Source: Gordionus sp. m RMFG-2023 (lineage: Eukaryota; Nematomorpha; Gordioida; Chordodea; Parachordodidae). From it: a DNA stretch of 64,000 nt. The notes beneath the pieces are model-generated. The model did no database searches and was not told the origin of the DNA. It was given only the letters and a program-made list of their open reading frames with translations. Both the position numbers and the translations under genes were made by a program. The stretch lies in contig NC_088777.1 of the NCBI RefSeq assembly GCF_954871325.1, forward strand, positions 38,169,366 to 38,233,365, read 5' to 3'. Below, piece by piece: positions 1 through 11,567 of the stretch (the first letter of the stretch is position 1; the number at the start of each line of letters is the position of its first letter).

Positions 1-308
1 AATTAAAAAATTTGTATACCTGTTCCTTAAATCCATAGCTATAAAATAAAATTTAACGTAAGTTTAGCATAACTAGAAGTCAGGCAAAAACGATTTGTAC
101 AATAATATAACCTTGGGGTAAAGTTTTTATGGGTAAAACGGTTGTTCCGTCTGATTTAAGCTGTAAAAGATAATTTTTAAATATTACACCTTATAGAAAG
201 ATACTTTTGAAGGAAAAGGAACCTTAATAGTTTGTGCATTGTTTGGAATAAAATTTTAAGATAGTCGCAAAGGGGAAGATAATTGAAATGTACGATGTGT
301 CTAAAATA
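1..308. other. A+T-rich non-coding sequence
   Basis: No open frame, terminal repeat or recognisable motif was seen. The final eight bases (301-308, ctaaaata) are the left target-site duplication of the adjoining hAT element. Confidence 0.6.
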
Positions 309-890
309 CAGGGACCCGGAGTGAACCGTAACGAACCGTTAAACCATTATAAACCGTTATAAATATCTGAACCATAACCGTAACCGAACCGATATAATTA
401 TTTTTTGAAGGAGTAAAAAAAAACTTTATAAAAAACGGTTAAACCGGTTCAGTTTTTATATTTTAGAAATGGAAATAATTTGAATATCCGGAATAATATA
501 AACTTGCTCTTATAGTACTGGCGGTTCCCGCAACACAAGTTTCTGTAGAAAGGGCCTTTTGGGGGCTAAAATTTGTGTTATCGTCACAACGAACAAAAAG
601 GAATCCATTTATATTAGAAAATATATTACTTATACTAAATAATATATTTAAAAATAAGTTATTTTTAATCTCATTTATTTTTTTTGTATATAATTCATAG
701 ATGCTTATAATAAAAATAAATTAGAAGATGGTGTTGCTTCAATAAAAAAAATTTTCTAACCATAATAAACCTTTATAATTAGCTGAACCGAACGAACCTT
801 TATAAATTTTTTCTTTAGAATCGTAACCAAAACGTAACCATTATAATTTTTTACATACTGAACCGTTATAAATAACGGTTCGGGTCCCTG
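309..890 (+). mobile_element. Internally deleted hAT element, CAGGGACCCGG termini
   Basis: The element starts CAGGGACCCGGAG and ends CGGTTCGGGTCCCTG, a terminal inverted repeat. It is flanked by ctaaaata (301-308) and ctgaaata (891-898), an 8-bp target duplication with one mismatch, as expected for hAT. AACCGTTA/TAACGGTT motifs are repeated in both subterminal regions. Near 520-650 the + strand reads like a hAT C-terminal dimerisation region (VPATQVSVERAF, then LENILLILNN), so this is a 582-bp remnant that kept only the transposase tail. Copies of the same CAGGGACCCGG terminus occur near 26733 and 28356. Confidence 0.8.
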
Positions 891-2239
891 CTGAAATAGG
901 CACACTCAAAATGCACAATCTATATAATTTTTTGTATTCCGGCATTGTATTGATTTATTTATACTAGAAGCGATATAGATGTCAAAATTGCAATATTTTC
1001 TTCAATTAAACAAAATAATATGCACAATTTTATTTTAAACACTTTACCCTATGCTCAAGCCACTTTATCATGAGTATGGGGTAAAATGTCAAAAATGGCA
1101 CACTTCACATAATTCATCACAGTTCCTAAAGTATCATAGGTAGAGATCTACTCTTTTTTTTTATTTTGTAGATGAAGATGAATATTTTGTTAAGTTTTTG
1201 TTTATGTTTGAAAATTTTATGGTAAAAATGCTAAATACCAATCTTTTTACCCTAGTTTCCTCTATTTTATTTATTATCATTTTATCAAGAATATATATTT
1301 GTCGTCAACTTTTTTCGAAATTTTTTTTTCAATAAAAATTGAAGGGGCCAGTGGTTATATATATTAGGATTATCAGATTTTATTTTAACTCAATTTATTC
1401 TTTCATTCGGTTAATTAGCCTAATCATTTATTCCTTTTTAAATTTACTACAGTTAACAATTTTACAAAATTTTCGGATATCTTAAGTTAAATATGGCACC
1501 CTTTTTTATCCCAATCAAAATTTTATGTATAAATTGTAATTTTAAAACATCCAAAATAATAATTACCTTATTAAACTTTGAATCCTACTATGACATTTTG
1601 GCATCGAAATAACCATTTTCGACGATAACAAACATTTTATAGATAAAATTAAATTTATTGATAAAATTTAATTTATAGATAAAATTCATTATAATTTAAA
1701 AAAATATAAAACAATAAATTACTTTTTTAGTTATCAAAAAAATAACCAAAAAATCTAGTTGTCACGTTATCTTTTTTATATAGCATTATTTTTAGGACCA
1801 CCAACTTGATTTAAGAATTTCTTTTGGATAGATAATTTTTGCTCATATTAGTTTTTGTTCAGATTGCAAGAAGGATTTAGGACAACACTGTCCCTAATAT
1901 AAATAAATTTCTGTTACCACCCACCATAAGGTTAATGAATTTAAAAAAACATACAAATTTAATTTAAATTGAAATAAGGAAGAGAAAGGCATAAATTATT
2001 TAGATTAGAGATCGGCCCAGACCAAATGGATACATAAAGATATTAAAGGTTTTTCCGCCAGGCCAATTAGAAATAGAATTTTGTTCAAGTCCCCTCCCCC
2101 CCCGTAAATTTTTCGTGTATAAGTTGTCCTTTCTGGTTAAAAATATTTTTTAGCCCGCATTGCTCAGCCTGAAAATTATTTGGGCCGGATTTTATATACC
2201 AAGCAGCTAAATATTCAAATCTATTTACCCTATCTATAA
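891..2239. other. A+T-rich non-coding sequence
   Basis: No coding region or element boundary could be supported. There is a C homopolymer near 2094-2103 and a weak trace of the GGCCCGG-type MITE near 2145-2215 (TTTGGGCCGGATT). Confidence 0.5.
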
Positions 2240-2449
2240 GGTTCTACCTACGCTCGCGTAAAATCGCGTAAAACATATTATTTTTATTTATGCGAGGAGG
2301 AAATTTTAAACAACCTCGCATAAAGAGATTAAAGGTTTTATGCGAGTTTGTGTTATTAAACATTCTTTTATTTATTTTTAAATAAATTGTATTGTTTGTA
2401 AAAAAAAAAACTTGTGCCATTTTGAGTACTAATTTGTAATCAATCTTTT

Positions 2450-2790
2450 TTCATCAATGAGAAATATTTATTTATTTGTAATCACCATTCAATTAGCATT
2501 TTAATGATGTGTAATCGATATGTCACTTGGAAAAATATTGATACACCATGTTTCTTATTTAAAAAATATATTTGAGCAATAATGGAATTAATTTTTTTTT
2601 ATATTAGTTTTAGAAAAAAATTGATAAACCATAATTCTTATATAAATAAATTATATATTTGAGCAATAATTTGTAATTAATTTTTCATATATATTTATAT
2701 ATATCAGAAATGAGAAACACTTATATATTTGAAATCAACATTCAATTAGCATTTGAATGATGTGTATATTGATATATTATTTTTATTATT
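2450..2790 (+). repeat. About 190-bp A+T-rich repeat unit, direct copies
   Basis: The unit has two blocks. Block A reads roughly cagaaatgagaa, tatttg, cattcaattagcatttt, aatgatgtgta. Block B reads aaaaaaattgataaacca, tatttgagcaataattt. A occurs near 2455, 2705 and 4367; B near 2535, 2608, 4275 and 4452; an inverted A/B copy lies near 4880-4990. The LINE remnant at 2890-4255 sits between copies, so it probably inserted into a pre-existing array. Confidence 0.6.
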
Positions 2791-2889
2791 CATATTAATA
2801 TAAGTCAACACTTAATTTATATATAAAAAAAATCCAAATTAAATCATTAAAGGTGAAATATAGTGTAAAATGATAAGAATAGGGAATAA

Positions 2890-4255
2890 AAAGTGAATCT
2901 AGCAAAGATCCATAGAGAGAAGACTGTTATTGAAACTTTGATAATTCACTTTAAGGGTAGCTATAGACCGTTTTGTTTGAAAAAAGGCCTTCTAGCGGAT
3001 CACCAGTATGCTTGCAGATGTGAGATCCTAAATCCTCGAAGAAGGATAATACGCTTACCAAAAGAGGTTTAGGTAGTGGAGATTATTAGGATAAAGATGT
3101 GATCTTCTATTTCCGAATATTTGGAAATTTTATGTTGTTCATTTTGCTCAAGTAGGTTTGGAGTTTGAGATAAAGCCAATAGATCCATACAAGAATAGTA
3201 AAAACCAGAAATTGGCCCCATTTCCATGTGATCAGGGTGATTTCATCATGCCTCTTTCCATCGGATCTGAAAATTCTTGGTGATTTAAGTATAACGGGTA
3301 TTTGAACGCATTTCAATGCTCGCTGGATCAAGGAATTGCTTGGGTGTACATGAGGATTCGTTCTTTGCATGATCTGCAATGTAAGCTGTGTCTTTTTTTG
3401 CTGTCTATGGGGATTCTGCAGCTAGAAGAGTTGAAAGGTTTTTGCACAATTTAGTCAGATTCCTATTGCGTGGGTTAGCTCATTGTTGGTTAGTTGGAGT
3501 TAAAAAAATTTGGTCAAAAATTCATGCCCATATCCATTAAGTAAAAAAGTAAAGAGAGAGCGGTCTATTAGGAGGATGATAGATAATAGGGATTCAACGC
3601 AGCATGATACAACTTGCTTATCCCAATCTTTCTGTCTATTGGATTCGGGGGATGGGCTATCATCGACACGTGTCCTCCCTAGCAGAATAGCATCATCTAA
3701 GGAAAACTATTTTGTGATGTGTGGGACGTAATTGTGTTTAAATAGACTGCCCGAAACAAAGGTAGTGAGAGATAGATCGGTGGGAGATCTAATCCCGAAA
3801 GCACCACTTTGATGGATAATGAAGCTTGAGCCATACTGTTTCATTGAATTTGTTTCAAAACATAATCGGTTAGATTTTATATTCCTTTTCATAAATAATG
3901 AGAGGAATCGGATATTCAAAAATAAACATTGAGGCGAGCATAAAGTATGCGTGGAATGTTAAAAATGTTTTTAAGGAGGAAGAATGATTTATGCGAGGGC
4001 AGCAAGTCAAGGAGATTACCAAGCATAAGGACATCAAGAGTAGAGTGGAGTAAGGTACTGATTGCGTGAATCCGCCTACTGGGGAACCTAGATGTGTTAG
4101 CTCCTCTTTAGAGGTAATTCTGAAATTGTGGGAATTTTGATCGGAGGAGTTTACTTGCACAAATTAGAATTTTGTGAGTTGAGAATGAGACTAACAGCGC
4201 ATCTCATTTCCTTGATATTGTGTACAGCCCTATTGGTTACCAATTGAGGTCCACT
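2890..4255 (-). mobile_element. Degenerate LINE remnant with restriction-like endonuclease traces
   Basis: On the - strand, 3379-3107 reads like the tail of the YLDDG-type LINE family: SNSLIQRALKCVQIP, then SDGKRHDEITLITWKWGQ, matching the pattern of the intact copy at 34860-35020 ([35 protein letters not shown]). Further upstream in the same orientation, 4160-3870 has EELTHLGSPVGG, equivalent to [10 protein letters not shown] in the 33.7-kb copy. Many stops and frame changes separate these pieces, so the copy is dead. The order (RT palm end, then endonuclease) is conserved. Confidence 0.75.
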
Positions 4256-4529
4256 AATGATTTATATTTAGTTTTAGTTTTGGAAAAAAATTGATAAAAC
4301 CATATTTCTTATTTTTATAAAAATATATATTGTGAGTAATAATTTAAAATTTATTATATTTTTTATCAGAAATGAGAAGTATTTATATATTTAAAATCAT
4401 CATTCAATTTGCATTTTAATGATGTGTATATCGATATATTATATTTACTTTTGGAAAAAGTTTGATTAACCATATTTCTTATTTATTAAAAAAAAATATT
4501 TGCAATAATTTGGATTTTTTTTATATCAG

Positions 4530-4870
4530 AAATAAGATTCATTTTCAATAGAACTACATTAACTTTATGTAAACCTAAGGATGAGATGGACAAAGGTTAT
4601 TAATTACTCAATTTTATATATGTTTTGGTCAACACAATAAGAAGATTTATAATTTCATCCTACTACTAACATTCCCAACCCGCAATTAAATCTTTCTTTC
4701 TTTTATCAATTCTCGAGTGTAGGCTTTTACCTTGTCCATCTCCTTTTATCTCAGCCTATAGGGTTATGACAATCTTCGGAGTGTTGTGAATAAAGTTATG
4801 TGCGGCTTGCCCACTAAAAGGTAAAGGACTACTCGTCCCTTTTAAAATAATTTTTTTTTAAAACAAAATT
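4530..4870. other. Non-coding centre of the foldback structure
   Basis: This stretch is less A+T-rich than its surroundings around 4640-4830 and contains no long open frame. I do not recognise it. It could be the end of a retroelement copy, but no tail or motif supports that. Confidence 0.4.
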
Positions 4871-5432
4871 TAATTCGAAATAAACATCATTAAAATGCAA
4901 ATTAAATGGTGATTTCAAATATATAAATTTTTCTCATTTCTGATTAAAAAAATTAATTCCATATTATTCCTCAAATTGTACGACTTTGTTTACAAACAAT
5001 ATAAATTTTTAAAAATATAATGAAAGTAAAAGTTTTATAGAGAATTTTTATAAACACAAGCTATCATAAACCCTTTGATCTTTGTTTTTATGCGAGATTG
5101 TTTAAAATTCCTTCCTCGCGTAAATAAAAATGATAAAAAATGAATGTATTATATGAGGATGTTTTAAAACACAAGCTCGCATATATCCTTTGATCTTTGG
5201 TTTTATACGAGCTAATGCACTATGCTCACCCTTACATCTACAACAATATCATTTAACATTTTCTAATTATAAAGAGATAAAATATCATGGCCAAATTTAG
5301 TTGAGTTCCCAAGAAGAAGCTATAATTATATTTAATTTTTTGACATAGATAGATAAATTCTCTAGGTTCATTTGTATATATCTTTATTTTAATACTCAGA
5401 AGTTTTAAAAATTTAGATATTTGAGAAAATGT

Positions 5433-5700
5433 TTATTTATTGAAAAAATGATTTTTGTGGGCAGTTAGTTTATTTTTTTTTATTTTCCTTGTTTCGGCTG
5501 TTAGCAAGAGGTTCAAGTTTTTGTCTGATGGGAATGAGGAGACACAAATGAAGTTCCAAGTAAGAGATTTTTCTGAATCCCAAAAGATTGTAGGAAATCC
5601 TTCAGGTCCCAAACTATCCTCTGATATTAGATTGATAGGTTTAAGAATATTTGGAATGTGAACTGCTTTTAGACTCCGACTTATCATTAGATTAATCGAG
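5433..5700 (-). mobile_element. LINE remnant, endonuclease domain
   Basis: The - strand reads MISRSLKAVHIPNILKPINL followed by GPEGFPTIFWDSEKS, aligning with the LINE endonuclease segment [20 protein letters not shown] / [14 protein letters not shown] of the copy at 33.7-35.3 kb. The catalytic PDG has decayed to PEG. No reverse transcriptase part was found beside it, so this is a 3' fragment of a diverged copy. Confidence 0.65.
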
Positions 5701-8700
5701 GATGGCGGTGGTATCGATCTTAGCTAATTACACAGTTGAGCCATGTCTTCCCTTAGGGATGACTAAATTATAGATATATATACAATTATGAGATTGAATG
5801 TCGCATCCTAATCGTAAAACTACGGCTATTCAATTATTCATCAGATAAGAGATTGACAAGGTTGAGACTGGGAACGGCCTTCAACCATTCATGGTTCCCT
5901 AATTTGTTGTAAAGTTGGAGGAGTTATATCGAATCTAACGGGGGGGGGGCGATAAAATTTAAATTTGCTGTTAATAACCAATAAATAAGGAGTGTTTACT
6001 TGTATACTTTCGTTCCATATATTAATTAAAATTCGGTTGGTGATTGATATAACATTAAGTTTTAATAAAGGCGATGGATGATAACGATAAGATGGAGTGG
6101 AAAAATTTAGCCCACAAATTTTGCCGGTAACTGAGAAAGAAATCATTTAAAATTCTTAAATTTAATCTTTCAATTTAAAAGATTTAAAATTTAACTGAAA
6201 TTTATCAGTAAAAATACTATTTCAAGTTCATTTAAAAAATGACAAGAAATGATCGAAATATTCAATTTCCGATTGAAATAGTAAATAACCTGGCTCTATA
6301 GGGACCCCCCCCCCCCCTAAAAAAAATAAATAAATAAATAAATACTTTAGTTACTACAGCGCTGGTGAATACAATTTCCTTAAAAGAGATGGAATCATTT
6401 TTAAATTTATCAAAATTTTCCCATCTCAATGAGCTATGTATTTTACATAATATTTAAATATATCAATTGTAAAATTTAAAATATAATTTCAACCCCCATC
6501 CTATAAGATAAAAAAAATACCGCTTGATATACATTATATGTTGAATAAGAACCAATTGATCGTAATATTATTATTTTTAAATCTTGAAATAAAAAACTGT
6601 TGATTATAAAAAAATTATGGAACCCTAAAGAAATGGGAACGGTGATTGTGAAAATGTTCAGGAAGTTCGGGGATTTCGGAAAAATAATATAAAATTTTTT
6701 TAATTTTATTACTTAATTATAAATATGATATATATAATGGTTCATTAATGAATATTCTTTCATTGATTCCAGTTTGCATCACATTCACACAACATTATTT
6801 TTAGCCATTATTTAGTGATATATTATATTAAGTCAAGAGTTGGATCGTTAAATTAAAATTAACTCTAAATTTAATAATTTAACACATTTTATTAACACAA
6901 AACTTTAATTTTTTTGTAAAAAAAATGTAAATTTTATGAAAAAATAGTTTTAATTTTACAAAAACTAGGAGTATAATTTACATTTTTCCTTTCTTGAATA
7001 TTCATTTCGATGTCACTATTTATACTGATTTGAAACAAATAAAATTTACATATTAATAAAAAAAATCATTCAATTGATAATTAACCAAATTAACATTTGA
7101 TAATTAAACCACAATGTAACTGTTTATAAAATTAATATTACGTCATTAAAGTTTTAAAATTTAATGGACAATTTTGTTATCAAGTCAATGTCCCGAGATG
7201 CTTTTCGACACTCGAATTTATATTAACACCCCAGCGAATATATGATATAATACTTTTAGAGAATGTCTTAATTAATACTTAGATATAATAAGAACTCATC
7301 TTTATTAAAAGGATTAATGAATAAAAATTTTAAAATTTTTTTTAGGAATGTGTTGCGGAATGTTATGGCATGTAGGCGGATCGTGGACAGAATACAATTT
7401 TTACCCTGGACGGGAATAGAGCAGGAACTTAAAAATGTCTTAGTTCCAAGTCCCTGATTACAATATCATTATATTAGATTTTCATCAATTTTTCCTAAAA
7501 AATTCTATAATACCATAATCATGTTTTAGACTATAATTTAATTAATAATTCATTAGTAATAATTAATTTTAATAATAAACACTAATTTTTTTGACTAAAT
7601 TTCAAATTTCCTTTTTTTAAAACCATTTTTATCTTTTTCACTAGAGATTATTTTCAAAATTATATTGATCTTTGGTTTCATTTCATACTTTATATGCTTT
7701 TTCCACATTTTATCTTTAGTATTTATATAAATTGATGTAAAACAAATATATTGCCTTTATTTTTTCCATTATATCTTTTTATTTTAAATACATTGAAAAA
7801 TATGTCTTTTGGTTGTAAGTAAAAATTTAAACCCATTATTATATTTGAGCCCATAGATAACAATGTAACTTTATGAGCTTCATTTATAACCAAATAATTG
7901 AAATAACAAATTTTAAAAAAAAAATTATATAAATTGCTGAATCTAGTGATAAAAACTCTTTATTTCTTATTTATTTTATGCAGATAAAAATGGAGGTTAC
8001 AATAACAATTTTAAGACTTAAATCCAGAGAGGATACCTGACAAAGATTAATGCAGAAAAAAATTTAGAGATCTGGAAAGACTAAATCAATTGAACAGCAA
8101 GAAGTTCTATCCTTAATTTATAAACCACCCATTTTAAATTATTACAACCTTAAAAAAAATTTGAGATTTATTTAAGAATTTGTGAAAAGGAGAACTTTCA
8201 TTAATATTCATTAATTTAGGAGCCACATCTCTTCCTCCACCTTCAAATCATCCCGTTTCTTCTATCCTTAATTTATAAAATTATAATTAAAAATTTAGGA
8301 AAAAATTAAGGCTACGTTATCTTATTTTTTCTTCTAAATTCTAAAACCATAATGCGTGAAGTATTTTATTTTACTCTAAAAATCATATTCTATGCAAACC
8401 AGGGATATGAACCATTCATCAACAAAAAGATTTCAGGTCTAAGTTTTTGATTGAGATATAGATATTTTAAAAAGGATTAGGGTTTAGGTCGGATTGAGGG
8501 TTATTAATATAACAATTTTTCATTTTTTATATATTTTACTCTACATGTCAAACATAATTTACTAGCAAAAAAATTATAAATTACTAAATATTTTAATTTT
8601 AAATGTTTTATTAAATCGAATAATCATAATAGTTCCAAAATATCCTCTAAGATTTCCGCGCAAGTCTGACAATTGTATATTTCAAGGAAATTATTGAATT

Positions 8701-8950
8701 TTAATATCTAGAAAAATTCTATTATATTTTACTTTAATGTATTAATCTTATGTTTTTGCCCCAATATTTTACTTTCTAAAATTGATATAGAAACAAGACA
8801 AGCAATCTAATTCTTATCTATAGCATATTAAATTATCATTTATAATAAAATTTTAACTATAAAATGAAAATAAAAAAACTCAATATTTTAAAAAATGCCA
8901 AGGAAATTAAAAATGATTCCACGAAAAAGTCTCTTTGAATTTATTTTTCA
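5701..8950. other. A+T-rich non-coding sequence
   Basis: No supportable gene. It contains a G run at 5941-5949, a C run at 6305-6318 followed by aaat repeats, and a short G+C-richer patch near 7345-7455. The short open frames show no family resemblance and have A+T-driven composition. Confidence 0.5.
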
Positions 8951-8989
8951 TGAATTTTTTTTATTTATAGAATTTATTAATTGTTTTTT

Positions 8990-9252
8990 GGATACCTTGA
9001 ACCCTAAACTTTTAAAAAGGGTTCGGGGTTGGGTCTGGATTAACCAAAAACAGGTTCAGGGTTCGGGTTTATATCCCTTATTCAGACAGCTATTTAGAAT
9101 TCTAAAAGAAAAGAGATGAGTTAGGGCGCAGCCTGCGAGATCGTAAATATGTAAAATATATATTAAGTTAAGTTAAGAACACTGGAGCCACCCATTTGTA
9201 TAAAATGGACACCCTGTCTGGCCTGCAAAAATGATTTGATTGATTGATTCTT
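8990..9252 (+). mobile_element. Probable 3' end of a non-LTR retroelement or SINE with TTGA tail
   Basis: The sequence reads ggcgcagcctgcgagatcg, then tggacaccctgtctggcctg, ending in atgatttgattgattgattc. A complex 3' end followed by a short tandem tail (TTGA)n is typical of several non-LTR retrotransposons and their SINEs. An open frame ending at 9119 precedes it but has no recognisable domain. The left boundary is a guess. Confidence 0.4.
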
Positions 9253-9504
9253 CATTTATTTTAATAATGAAGAATTAATTTTTAATATATATAAGCCAGT
9301 CCCATTCCGCCTATAAAACACTTCAAAGTTATCTGCTCGCCCACCCAATGTTTTAAAATCTTTTAGCCCACCCACACACGTTTAAGGCGAGCGTGGGTAT
9401 CCCATAAAGATAATACTTTCAGTTTAAGATAAATACAAGAGTTCAAATTTATATTTTTTTAAATATTTTTATCAATTATATCAACCTTACCCGAATATAA
9501 ATAT

Positions 9505-9757
9505 CAGAGACCTGCAGGTCCGGCACTAAACCCGGATTTTAATTTTTTAAATTTTGAAATACCTGGGCTGGTTCATATATTTAAAACCAAATATTTTAAA
9601 TCGTCATTAGTAGCTATAAAAATTAAATATAATATAATTTTAAAAAATCCGGGTCGGCCTGAAATTTATTTTTGGGAATTTGAGCCGGGCTTGAAAATAT
9701 AAAAGCCGGCCGGAAAAATCGACCAGGCCGTGCAAATGGTACCTCTGCAGATCTCTA
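9505..9757. mobile_element. GGCCCGG-rich MITE
   Basis: Termini are CAGAGACCTGCAGG (left) and CTGCAGATCTCTA (right), inverted relative to each other. Flanks are ataaatat (9497-9504) and ctaaatat (9758-9765), an 8-bp duplication with one mismatch, which suggests hAT mobilisation. The interior alternates G+C-rich words (GGCCTG, GCCGGGC) with A/T runs and has no coding capacity. Confidence 0.7.
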
Positions 9758-9765
9758 CTAAATAT

Positions 9766-10214
9766 CAAAGATTGATTGATTTATTTTGCCTAAAAAATGC
9801 AGGTTGACTATTACTAATAAAAAATATGTTTAAAGGGTAAAAAAAAACATTTAAAACTCCAAGGTTAAATAAAATAAATAAAATTAGCCTAAAAAAAATA
9901 AAACAACTTATGGTAAAATTAACTCCCAACACCAAATATTATATGTTTGTAATATATAATTTCAGCTTTATCATTTTAAATACTCAAATAAGTTTAATGA
10001 TATTTAACAAATTGTAAATGGTATTAAAATATGTCGTAGGGATTAAGCAGATCTGAATTTTTAATATATCTTTAGAAAATTATTAGAAAACCTGAATCAT
10101 ATTCCAACACAACATGTATATAGAGTGAATCGGATATCTTTGCCATAAAATTTTTAACCTACTCTAATATTTATTAATTTCGATTTATAGGGAATACCGG
10201 GATGAGTGCCAATA
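9766..10214. other. A+T-rich non-coding sequence
   Basis: Nothing supportable was seen. Confidence 0.5.
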
Positions 10215-10222
10215 GGGTAGAC

Positions 10223-10446
10223 TAGGGTTGTTAAAAAGACCGATTCTGGTCTATTTTTTAAAAGGATCCGATTAAGATGGCTCGCCAAGTAATATTTTAT
10301 AAGCCTGGTGATTTTGCTTACAGATGGCAGAAGGGTTTAGATCTCTATTTGCCTAATCCCGAGGCTTATATAATATTATATTGGCTAAAATCTTAATCAT
10401 GGTCATTTTTAAAATTCGACTCGAATCCGGCTTTTTGACAACACTA
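10223..10446. mobile_element. Foldback hAT-type MITE (224 bp)
   Basis: It starts TAGGGTTGTTAAAAAG and ends CTTTTTGACAACACTA. Flanks are gggtagac (10215-10222) and gggtagac (10447-10454), a perfect 8-bp target duplication. The centre holds the family hallmark ttgcttacagatggcag. Other copies lie at 26995-27215, 27893-28048, 38607-38813 and, in part, near 23737-23893 and 29430-29520. Confidence 0.85.
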
Positions 10447-10454
10447 GGGTAGAC

Positions 10455-10809
10455 TTGCCACCCTCTCTAACTTCCTATCTCTTGGATTTTATTTTGTTCC
10501 GTAAATTCTTCCAAATATATTTAGTTTTATACCATGCAACTATTTTGTGACCTGTTGAATGAAAATCTTACATTTAAATTTAAAAAACTTTACATAGACG
10601 GAATTCTTAAACTGTATGCAATATTCTCAGAAATCAGAATTTGAATACCTTATTTAGCACTTATAGATATGAGGACACTGACTAATGTGGTGTTAATTGG
10701 CCATATTAATCATAATGTAAAATAAAATTATAAATGAGAAATGACTATTATATCCTTTCTTAAATAATATTTAAAATATTTTTTATAGGTTTATAATATG
10801 TATAAATAG
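10455..10809. other. A+T-rich non-coding sequence
   Basis: No coding or repeat boundary was recognised. Confidence 0.5.
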
Positions 10810-11018
10810 CAGAGATCTGCAGAATTTTTTTAAAATATATATTTATTTTTAATTATTATAGATAATAAGGGAGATTTAAAATATTTGGTTTTAAAATATA
10901 TTGCCCTGCCAGGGATTTTTTTTTAAAAATTTTTTAGGTCCAGCCGGGTTTATTTAAAAAATTAAAATGATGCCCGTATATCCGGGCCAAGCTTAGGGCC
11001 GTGCCTGCAGGGGTTTGA
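10810..11018. mobile_element. GGCCCGG-rich MITE
   Basis: Left terminus CAGAGATCTGCAG and right terminus GTGCCTGCAGGGGTTTG form the same inverted pair as the copy at 9505-9757. The interior has CCCTGCCAGGG, GTCCAGCCGGG and ATCCGGGCC words between T/A runs. The target duplication is not clear. Confidence 0.6.
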
Positions 11019-11559
11019 TAAAGTAAACATGATTAATTCAAGCCTGGATCTGAACTTAAACAAATACCAGTTCATGTTCGAGCTCAGTTAAAAATAACAG
11101 TTCAGATATGGCTTAGATAATTTTAGGAATATATGCTACACCTATATAAAAAATATTAGTGAGAAACTTTTTAAACAAAATAGTATGAGCAGTTAAAATA
11201 TGGCATATGGTTAGTTAACATGCTGGCCTGGCCAAAAAAAATGAGTTTCATATGCAAAATATTAATATTTGTAAAGAAATGTATGAAATGATTTTTATGG
11301 AGCTATGAAATAAAACAAAAAATTTTTAATTTTTTTTGGATAGGTTAAAAATAATTTGAAGCATAAAAAAAGTGATTTGTTCAATTTTTAAATTTTTATT
11401 TCGTCAATAGAATGATTTTGGGAATTACACTATTAATCAATGAATTTATATGTCAAAAAATTAACAGACTACAAATTAATAACTATAACTAAAATCAAAT
11501 TAAAAAATATTATTATAGTGCTAAAGAGTTTCTAATTAATAAATATTCGCTTAGGTAGT
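11019..11559. other. A+T-rich non-coding sequence
   Basis: No gene or element boundary was recognised. Confidence 0.5.
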
Positions 11560-11567
11560 ATATATTT

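Larger units (their letters stand above)
2250..5215. repeat. Large foldback structure: inverted arms around a 2.3-kb centre
   Basis: The left arm (about 2250-2530) and right arm (about 4870-5215) are inverted copies of each other. Reverse-complemented, the right arm contains tatgcgag, attgtattgtttgtaaa-like, aatgagaaa and ttgcattttaatgatgt in the same order as the left arm. Short palindromes built on TATGCGAG/CTCGCATA lie in both arms. Between them are further direct copies of an about 190-bp A+T-rich unit (near 2600-2790 and 4265-4530) and a LINE remnant (2890-4255). It could be a foldback transposon or two opposite copies of one repeat. No target duplication was found. Confidence 0.55.
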
